Source: Isoetes taiwanensis (taxonomy: Eukaryota > Streptophyta > Lycopodiopsida > Isoetales > Isoetaceae). From it: DNA of 64,000 nucleotides. Under the pieces are notes generated by a model. It was not told the origin of the DNA. It made no database searches and saw only the letters and a list, made by a program, of their open reading frames with translations. Numbering within the stretch: the stretch's first letter is position 1; each line of letters begins with the position of its first letter. Made by a program: the position numbers and the translations under genes. The stretch covers positions 12,123,318 to 12,187,317 of the forward strand of contig JAJEKV010000006.1 of assembly GCA_021234155.1 (NCBI GenBank). The letters are read 5' to 3'. Shown here one piece after another: positions 57,093 to 64,000 of this stretch.

Positions 57093-58600
57093 ACCATAGA
57101 CCAGTGGATGCATCGATTGGAGGAGTTGTACGATCCCCCAGGAGCAGCTGCTGGGGTTCCAGATCAGGTAGGAGAAATGTTGCAGCTCACGGAGGAAGAT
57201 ATCCAACAGGGTCTTAGACACCTGGGTAATGGCAAAGCGAAGGACTTGCAGGGACTTCAAGCCAAGTTATTGAAATGGGGTGGGCCAGCTTTGCTAGGGC
57301 CTCGACAAATGATCATTAACCGGGCCATAGGGGAGGGCCTCCGTGGATGGTTAGCAAGGTCATCCCAATTCATAAGGCGTATTAATAGGATGATCGCGTG
57401 AACTTCACCGCGATGATCATGGTGAGCCCATTACTTTCATAAAGCTTTTAGCGGGTTGGTGGAGAAGAAGTTAACTCGATTGGGCGAGGAAGGGTGTGTG
57501 CGATTGGCGGGCAGGTTTAACCTGTCCACTCCACACGATCGATCATATATTCACTCTCGAATCCTTATGGAAGCTACTAATTAATCTGCAAGGACTGGCA
57601 CATCTTACTGTTTAAGTAGATTTCAAGACTGACATATGATACGTCCCTCGGGACTGTTAAGGCGCACAAGATTTGCGGTCTTTGCATGCCCCACATGACT
57701 TACAAAATGTCATCTATAGACTCTATGATGGATATATGTCGCATTGCCCATCATCGGATCGTGAAGTTGCTAGCACCATAGGGGTTAAAAGGGGATGTCC
57801 GTTATCTCCAACGCTCTTTGGTCTCTACATTGAAGAGTTGAAGACCGGATGCAAGAACATGGGGCGGTGGCCGCAGGCTACCGTAGGCATACGATATAAG
57901 GCAATTGCTCTATGTAGACGATGTAGACTTGCTATCCCATGACCCTGAGTATGCGCAAAACATTTGGGCGCTCTTAGTGGGTTACGTGACACCATAAGGG
58001 AATGATCGGTGAACCTGTAGAAAACTAAGCTCCGGCAGTCCTCTCCTCACAACATGATATCCCGTGATCTCTATTCTGAGGGCTAAGGTGGATGTTGTAA
58101 GGACCTTCAAGTATCACGGGAATCGACTTTTCGCGCCAGCATATTATGGGATGACCGTGGAAAGACCAAGGCCATGCGGATGGAAAGCCCTGTATGCTAT
58201 GCGTAATAGCTGCTACAGAATAGACCTATGTGGATGGGGCACGAGAGCACACCTATTCAGCACACTCGTTGAACCAAGTATTGTTGTATGGAGTAGAGGT
58301 CTGGGTCCAAATGTGATTAGCAAGAACACACAGGATAAGCTAGAGAGGGTGCAAAAGGCCTTCTTAACATACTGACCTAGGTATCAAGGACACGGTGCCT
58401 TATCGATTTTACTATATGAGATTTGGGTTCTAGCCCCGCAACATTTATCTTGTGACATCTTTGCATATTTCCACAAGGTCACCCGGCATGGATGCACAAC
58501 GCTCTTCCACGAGGGCTTTGTTATTGGCACAAGAGCCACAACGGTCAAGAGGGTATGGCAGAGCACCGGCCGTGGGTGGTTATAACGGGTCTATAGACTA
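57093..58600 (+). pseudogene. LINE reverse-transcriptase fragment (second copy)
   Basis: Starts abruptly after the tail of the previous copy. EMLQLTEEDIQQGLRHLGNG then KAKDLQGLQAKLLKWGG (57.2 kb) is the LINE RT N-terminal region; IGVKRGCPLSPTLFGLYIEE (57.78 kb) is the RT core. Later VVRTFKYHGNRLFAPAYYGM and LERVQKAFLTY (58.1-58.37 kb) are thumb and C-terminal blocks. Many stops are present, and the YADD box is lost to a frameshift near 57.92 kb. The head lacks an endonuclease, so this is either a truncated insertion or the displaced middle of the first copy. Confidence 0.7.
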
Positions 58601-58605
58601 CCCGC

Positions 58606-58683
58606 CAGATGATGCTTTCACATATACACTCTTGATCCATATTCCCCGTAAAGGCGATAAAGTGATGATGCTTACCGGCTCAT
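58606..58683 (+). pseudogene. PPR fragment, copy of 60437-60505
   Basis: DDAFTYTLLIHIPRKGDK with GATGCTTACCGG matches the PPR relic at 60.44 kb over about 70 bp, with a few substitutions and indels. It shows that a PPR segment was duplicated around the intervening 1.8 kb. Confidence 0.6.
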
Positions 58684-58699
58684 GATAAAGATGATGATG

Positions 58700-60295
58700 T
58701 TTTCATTGAAATGAGAAGCAAGTAAGCGGATCAAACTCACATTGCCTAAAATGGGAATAGAATGTGTGGATATACGAAAGGCGGCATTAACTCACAACAC
58801 CAAGCTATAAAGGTACATTTATTAATCCTTCAAATTGCATGGCCACGTAATATTCCTTGGTGAAAGAAAAATAGGATACGAGAACAATTACCAAGTATGG
58901 ATTTGGGAAGCTAGGAATAATTACATTTTAAACTTCAATTTGTAACTACAGAGTGGATTTCTCCTATTTGCTTCTTAGGATATCCATTACTAGATTGCTC
59001 CATAGTGGCAATTATAGCTTCTTCTCATAGGCTTACAAGGTGATGGACATAAAACAGGGCCATATTTTGGATTTTACTTGTTTGTCTTAGCTTCTATTTA
59101 ACGTATGTCCTAAACTGCACTGCATACTAAAGATTATTGCATTTTTCTATGCTCAGAAGCTTTTTCATCTAACCAAGGGTTATTAACAGCTAATGACCCA
59201 GTCTAATAAATTAATCTTGACTCCTATGCCTTACGAAATTGTTGGACTACTTGGGATGCAGGCTAATGAACAGATCTAGGCTGAAAGATGGATTTAACAG
59301 AACTCTAGAATTATTTTGCCCTTGGATGCTTTTGTATGTGATCAGTAATCTCTTTTTCACCTGATATCAGAAATTGCCAGATCTTACAACTGACTTTGTT
59401 GTTATGATCCTGTGGTCATATGCTTCATCGTGGTCATATGCTTCATCCTCAGAGCTTCGTAGAGCGGTGAGATTCTTGCTTTCGAAATCAGTAGGTCGTT
59501 TCCATAAAATATTTAAAAACTAGTATATGTCCGGACATATACTAGGATTACCTTAACCACTATATGTTATACTTGCAATTTCTTTCATAACAAACAATCT
59601 TACAGTTTATCCTTGATTACAACAAAAGCATATCTTTGGTGAACAACAATATGTAAGATATGCTATAAACACGAGAATTATAGGGCATGGGGCATCTATA
59701 ATTTGCTAACAATTAAAACAAATACTACTAATATGTCTCTTGCTACTTCATTACAAAAATCATGTACATAATCAAAGCGCTCTGACATATTAAGCAACTA
59801 GAACCTTAAGGAAAAAGGGCATAATATAATTTACAAAACATACTTCTATTTCAAAAATCTCCGTGGTAGCACAAAAAGAAGACTTTAGCATCTCGATAAA
59901 AAGCTCAATAGCTTGTACTTAGACCTTGCCGCCATTATTGGGTGTTTTTCTACAAAGCAAAAAAGATAATGCAAAATCGGATGCAAGTGGTCGCACAAAT
60001 GCTTGAGAATCCACTACACGAATAATAAACATCCATGCGAGTATTATAAAACCAGCAAGAGCATAAGCTCTCCAAATTTGTTAGAGAATACCATTACAAT
60101 GCGCAAAATGCCGAAGACAATGCAAAATGAGATGAGAATCATGAAGGTATGCCCAAGCGTAAGAAAGGAAACAAGACCAAACAAGACCCTAGACGGATTG
60201 CCTCTACATAAAAAGCCCATACTTGATAACAAATATATCCATTACAACGTTTCTATGTTATCTCGAATGCCATCACTCCAATGCAACTAAGTTGC
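58700..60295. other. No gene recognised
   Basis: AT-rich. GTGGTCATATGCTTCATC repeats at about 59412 and 59431. GTATATGTCCGGACATATAC at about 59523-59542 is a 20-bp palindrome. A 95-codon plus-strand frame (60003-60290) has no known motif. Confidence 0.45.
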
Positions 60296-60299
60296 AAGA

Positions 60300-60755
60300 A
60301 GTTATCTGCATTGTTGCAAAGGACTGTTCCCCAATGTAGTTACCTATAATGCGGTAATTGATGGATTGTGCAAGGCTAGAGGTTACCTCGAGGCCGTGAG
60401 CTAATGAAGGATATGCTAGATGCGTGTATTAAAATTGATGCTTTCACACATACACCCTTGATCCATATTCCCCGTAAGACCGATAAAGCCGATGATGCTT
60501 ACGGTATTTTTTTTCGTAATGATCAAGAACAAGTGCATCCCTCATGTGATTACTTGTCTTGCTAGATGGGCTTTGCCATCAGAAACGATTAGATGATGCC
60601 AAGGGCCTTCTGCACCCCAAGTGCAGGTGTGTATGCCATGCTCATCACTGCCTCCTACAAAGAGAACAGAGCAGATGAAGCTTAGCAATTATTTCAAGAA
60701 ATGGTTACAAGGGGATTCACTCCTAGTTTGACAGTATATAATGCATGCAGGGTAG
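60300..60755 (+). pseudogene. Rf-like P-class PPR pseudogene
   Basis: LFPNVVTYNAVIDGLCKAR, then LMKDMLDACIKIDAFTHTPL with IHIPRK-like motif remains. Further on, SAGVYAMLITASYKENRADE, an in-frame TAG, QLFQEMVTRGFTPSLTVYNA. Motif spacing is about 35 codons, as in P-class PPR tandem repeats. Multiple frameshifts and stops. A shortened repeat of GGACTTCACCATCAGAAACG appears again near 60826, so part of it was duplicated. Confidence 0.65.
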
Positions 60756-60759
60756 CACA

Positions 60760-61945
60760 AAAGAAGAACATGAAAGATATGCTGGGGTTTCTTGTACCTT
60801 GCCTTGCTAGATGGACTTCACCATCAGAAACGTTTAGATGATGCTATAAGGGGCTTCTGCAAACAATGAACGCAACTAATTGGCCCCAAGTGCAAGTGTA
60901 GAGAACATAGCACATGAAGCTTCGCAATTATTTAACGACAATGCAGCATTGATGCAACGGAAAAGAATAGGACGATTCAGCTTGGAGAAAAATAGTAAAA
61001 CAGCTTAGCCCAAAGGAAAATTGATCTACGTACAGAGAAGATCGCCTTGCTAGAGAACGAGGATTGTCCTGGTGTAGACGTTTGATCAGATACCTACAAG
61101 GAGGAGCGTAGATAAAGTTTCATGGAAGAAGCTTTGTATGACAATGGCACAAGTGCAAAAGCACGCCGGAAGCAAGCAACCTCGGAAGTCAAATGCGAAA
61201 ATACGAAAATGTGAAAACGTGAAAACCTGAAAACGTGAAAATTGTGAAAACCTCACATAAAAGCAGGTATACCTTAGATAAGAAGCCACGCCGAATGAAC
61301 CTCCTAGAAACGAAGTGACGAAGAAGAAGAAATGGAAACGAAGCCATCCGAACTAGAAAAAGGCAAAAATGAAAGGGAAGGATTGAATGCGTTAAGAAGA
61401 AGGAAATCCGAAGGAAGCGATAGAAGGGGTAAGGAAAATCGAAGAAGCAAACAGCAGAAACGGAAACAGAAATGGAAGGAAACTGAAAGCAAGGAAAAAC
61501 AGAAGGGGATGGGAAGACGGAGATGGAGATTCTATCCGCTTCTTTCTTCGGATCTAGTCTTGGTAGAAGAAAATCCGACGGAAGCGAAAATAAATGTAAT
61601 GCAGGAGGGGAGAGATTGCGAACGACTATCTCCGTCTGTATTTTTCTGCCTTTTTCTAATTTTAATAGCCGTGGATCTGTAAATCTGAAGATCTTACGGA
61701 TTAGACCACGCCACATCAGAAGATCTTACGGATTAGACCACGCCACATCAGATTCTGCTGGCATGTAGTTGTTACGTGGATACCCTAGAATTGCAAAGAG
61801 GGTTGCACGCTTGGTTAGGCTGGCGTGCTAAAAAATATTTTATAGTGGGACCAAAAATAATGTAACACTAAAGTGAAAATTAAAAAATAAAAATGCGTTA
61901 AATGCCTAAATATCTACTGCGTTAAGACGATTTGTTAAAGGTGCG
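60760..61945. other. Purine-rich and simple-repeat DNA
   Basis: 61190-61255 has GTGAAAACGTGAAAACCTGAAA repeats. 61325-61530 is strongly purine-rich on the plus strand, so long Lys/Arg/Glu (plus) and Phe/Leu/Ser (minus) frames there are compositional. 61687-61718 is repeated exactly at 61719-61750 (32-bp unit, GAAGATCTTACGG...). Confidence 0.6.
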
Positions 61946-61949
61946 TGAT

Positions 61950-62055
61950 GTCTATGATATCATAGACGAATTATTTTTGGAAAAGGTCTGTGCCTATGAC
62001 GGCATAGGCACACAAAGATCTTTTCAAAACGTAAAAATCCTATGACGACATAGGA
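61950..62055. promoter_or_regulatory. Three CTATG-N4-CATAG palindromes in a row
   Basis: GTCTATG-ATAT-CATAGAC (61950-61967), GTGCCTATG-ACGG-CATAGGCAC (61990-62011) and TCCTATG-ACGA-CATAGGA (62038-62055), with centres 42 and 46 bp apart. The arms match within each palindrome although arm length differs, so each looks maintained as a dyad. They may be dimer-binding sites or element termini. No gene can be assigned to them. Confidence 0.65.
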
Positions 62056-62129
62056 GGAGCCGAATTCCAAAGGATGGGTGAGATGGGCGATTTGCATAGC
62101 ATTCCTAGACAGTGCCATCATAGCGGTGA

Positions 62130-62755
62130 CAATTCTTGGGTTATTAACTTGTACGCAAGTTGAAGATGAATGTTAGAAGACATGATGGAGGGAGTAGGTT
62201 TGTTAATGTTTGCGAGATGCCTTATATTGGTTATTACAACCTGGATGCAAAAAGAAGCCTTCTCCAATACAATGTTGCCCGGAAGGGACTCGCAATGTCC
62301 AGTTATTTTACAAAAACTTAAAAATCATGATCATCATGAAAGGGTTGTCAGTGCATACTAGAAGCCTCAACGTTTAATCAATACTTTGTTTTAAATATTC
62401 TCCCAACCATGGAATTGGATTGTTGATGCATTTTCTAGTTTAGTACAACTATTATCTGTGAATTGAAGAATTGTATTGCAATTGATATTGACAAGGACTG
62501 TGGCATTTATTAAAGAATTAGTTCTCTGCAAGGTATGCCTGATGGGAACTAGAAACTTGGTGCTAAGGTGCTAATGGTAGTGCTAAGCCAACAAGCTCTA
62601 AGGCCCAATCACCATCAATGGGGAATACAGACGATCTTGCATGTTTTATTGACTTCATTCCTCTTGAAGACTGTTACGGCTTAAATGCCGGCTTGGGGGA
62701 GTGGCTCAGGCATGACACAACATGGGTTAATATTGCTAAGGCTAGTAAATAATGG
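62130..62755 (+). other. Exon-like coding traces, unrecognised
   Basis: Around 62175-62320 one frame reads GGSRFVNVCEMPYIGYYNLD then LLQYNVARKGLAMSSYF. At about 62585-62752 another reads SSKAQSPSMGNTDDLACFID, then CYGLNAGLGEWLRHDTTWVN and IAKASK with a stop. Composition is protein-like, but I cannot name a family or place introns. Confidence 0.25.
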
Positions 62756-62852
62756 TCAAGGGTTATATCTTATTACAATATCTTAGATAGGTACATCAAT
62801 ATTTTAAGTTAAAGGGTCAATGGTTCATTTTAAAATAAAAAGGGGACGTGGC

Positions 62853-63321
62853 TGATAACGGGTCGCAGACCCGTTAGAGCAGAAAACTCACGGATTCATC
62901 CCAGACTCCGGATTCAAGAAAAAAAGGGCCGATTTGGCCTGGGAAAAGGCCGAATCTCAGATATTCTGGGTCGATTTGCTATTAATGATGAATGATTACC
63001 TTTTTGGATGATATTTACGATCTGAAAAGGCTCTTCCAGAAATAGGTGAGTTCGCCTTATAAATGTATCTGTTTCCTCTGCTTTGGGATAGAGATATCCG
63101 GCTGAGACCTAGCAAACCTCCTCTGCTTTGGCTATAAGTATCACTAGTAAATCAGTTTCCTTCTTTGCTGACCGATGGTGTTGTGGAAAGCATGATAGCG
63201 AATTCATGCTGATAAGCCTAAGCCCGGTTGGGTGGTTATAAATTCCCTAAAGATTGGGGAGTTTCTTATTTGATTGCTTGATTGTAGTTTATTCCGCTTA
63301 AGTTTTTCCTTCGTTGTATCA
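62853..63321 (+). mobile_element. 5' LTR of a Ty3/gypsy-like retrotransposon
   Basis: Starts TGATAACGGGTCGCAGACCC (with a 19-bp palindrome, AACGGGTC GCA GACCCGTT) and ends TTGTATCA, so TG...CA borders give 469 bp. It is followed by the primer-binding site and gag. A purine run with a PPT look (AAAAATAAAAAGGGGACG-like) lies just upstream at about 62834-62848, which would be expected before a 3' LTR. Confidence 0.6.
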
Positions 63322-63323
63322 AG

Positions 63324-63337
63324 TTGGTATCAGAGCC
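63324..63337 (+). other. Primer-binding site for initiator tRNA-Met
   Basis: TTGGTATCAGAGCC, two bases after the LTR end, matches the plant retrotransposon PBS complementary to the 3' end of tRNA-iMet. It is the site where minus-strand DNA synthesis starts. Confidence 0.8.
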
Positions 63338-63360
63338 AGTCCGCTCCTGAACCTGTGACG

Positions 63361-64000
63361 ATGGCACATCGTTACAATATCTCTGAAGAGCAATACCAGC
63401 AGGCCTTAAGAACTGCCGACTTTATCGCTAGTCAGATAGCATTGCCACAGCCTACATCCCCAGAAGATTATCAGTATAAATTAGAGCAGATTGCTCTACT
63501 TTATGGCTTTCTTCCCAATAATGCCCAGCCACCTCCATTACCTAGAGATCCTCCACCTGTTCACCCGCCACCACCCGAAAATCCACCGCCAGAGACCGCC
63601 AACCCAGATCCTCTAATGACTGCTGAAACTGATACGCCAACTAAAAGGAATAAGGCTCCTAAATGGTTGGAAAAAGTTGACCTACCATACTTTCTTCAAG
63701 TGAGGCGTCTGTTAAGCCAATGCAAGTAATAAGTTTCACGGGGATATGGGAAAAGCTCTTTGAGAGAGTTAACGAGCGGTGAGCGAGGAGAAACCGCAAG
63801 CCATGGACACCTATTTAGATGAACAAGCTCAAGTTTGGTGGCAAGGTCCTGATTGATGCAACTGAAGTTAACTCATGGGCGCTTTAAATAGTGCATTTGA
63901 AGCCCATTATCCGCTGCACACAAACTATTCTGAGGATATTGCAAAAAGAATGGGACCTTGTTAAACGGGATGATGGTGAAACATTGTCCTAATATTACAT
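63361..64000 (+). pseudogene. gag gene of the retrotransposon, frameshifted and cut by window end
   Basis: ATG at 63361 (MAHRYNISEEQYQQALRTAD) directly follows the PBS leader. The first 120 codons have a Pro-rich linker and KWLEKVDLPYF, then stop at 63729. In other frames the capsid region continues: HGDMGKALERVNER-like, YLDEQAQVWWQGPD and HYPLHTNYSEDIAKRMG-like, the pattern of plant Ty3/gypsy gag. At least two frame changes occur before the window end. The protein would form the virus-like particle core; this copy cannot make it intact. Pol and 3' LTR lie outside. Confidence 0.65.

Noticed and set aside
61189-61716. 175-codon Phe/Ser/Pro-rich minus-strand frame and 116-codon Lys/Glu-rich plus-strand frame
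   Set aside because: Both come from a purine-rich tract and lack any motif or splice context.

Overview
The window reads as nuclear DNA of a land plant with a large, transposon-rich genome. The evidence is pentatricopeptide-repeat (PPR) fragments, a plant-type alanine aminotransferase with short phased introns, a Dof-like zinc-finger protein, and LINE, SINE, hAT-like and Ty3/gypsy-like elements. The PPR and LINE style and the low gene density suggest a seed-free plant such as a fern, but that is inference. There is no bacterial-style operon, rRNA, tRNA gene or CRISPR array. Almost every coding trace is broken. The best intact frame is the 601-codon Dof-like gene (18941-20746, minus); two duplicated 80-codon genes near 48 kb also look intact.

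Layout. 0-18 kb: repeat remnants, a PPR relic, a LINE 3' half (3.9-5.2 kb), an 807-bp inverted-repeat element (5339-6145), an Ac/Ds-like insertion (7102-8782) whose empty site is still readable at 15.7 kb, a SINE with an 18-bp target duplication (9610-9838), exons of an unrecognised gene (10.7-11.5 kb), a MITE-like element (12551-13034), a crinkly/RCC1-repeat relic and antisense LINE copies (15.2-17.2 kb). 18.9-28.3 kb: the Dof-like gene, a palindrome-bearing upstream region, and an alanine aminotransferase pseudogene (24.6-26.3 kb).

29-49 kb holds two large DNA-transposon-like units. Unit 1 (29011-38235) has a matching 22-bp terminal inverted repeat, a 4-bp TCAC flanking duplication, TGTACAT arrays and two decayed convergent genes, one with the VDFAENY...SDGCASQFKS...HGKGTHDG signature of a transposase-like family (probably DUF7869-related). 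Unit 2 (about 39.1-49 kb, ends not found) has two divergent genes. On the left, minus strand, is a protein with a ParB/sulfiredoxin-like segment and a methyltransferase-like glycine loop. On the right, plus strand, is a second transposase-like gene (HDKMD, LDNCAGQNKNR, GHTHDDID). Between and upstream of them lie ten copies of a 14-bp palindrome, ATCGC-N4-GCGAT or close variants, with another inside an intron of the ParB-like gene. Downstream is a tandem pair of unknown 80-codon genes. I infer that the palindromes are binding sites for an element-encoded protein. This combination is the most interesting feature here.

49-64 kb: PPR relics, two LINE copies (53.7-58.6 kb), a palindrome trio with the same 5-4-5 architecture but different sequence (61950-62055), and the 5' end of a Ty3/gypsy-like retrotransposon (LTR 62853-63321, PBS, decayed gag) that runs off the window.
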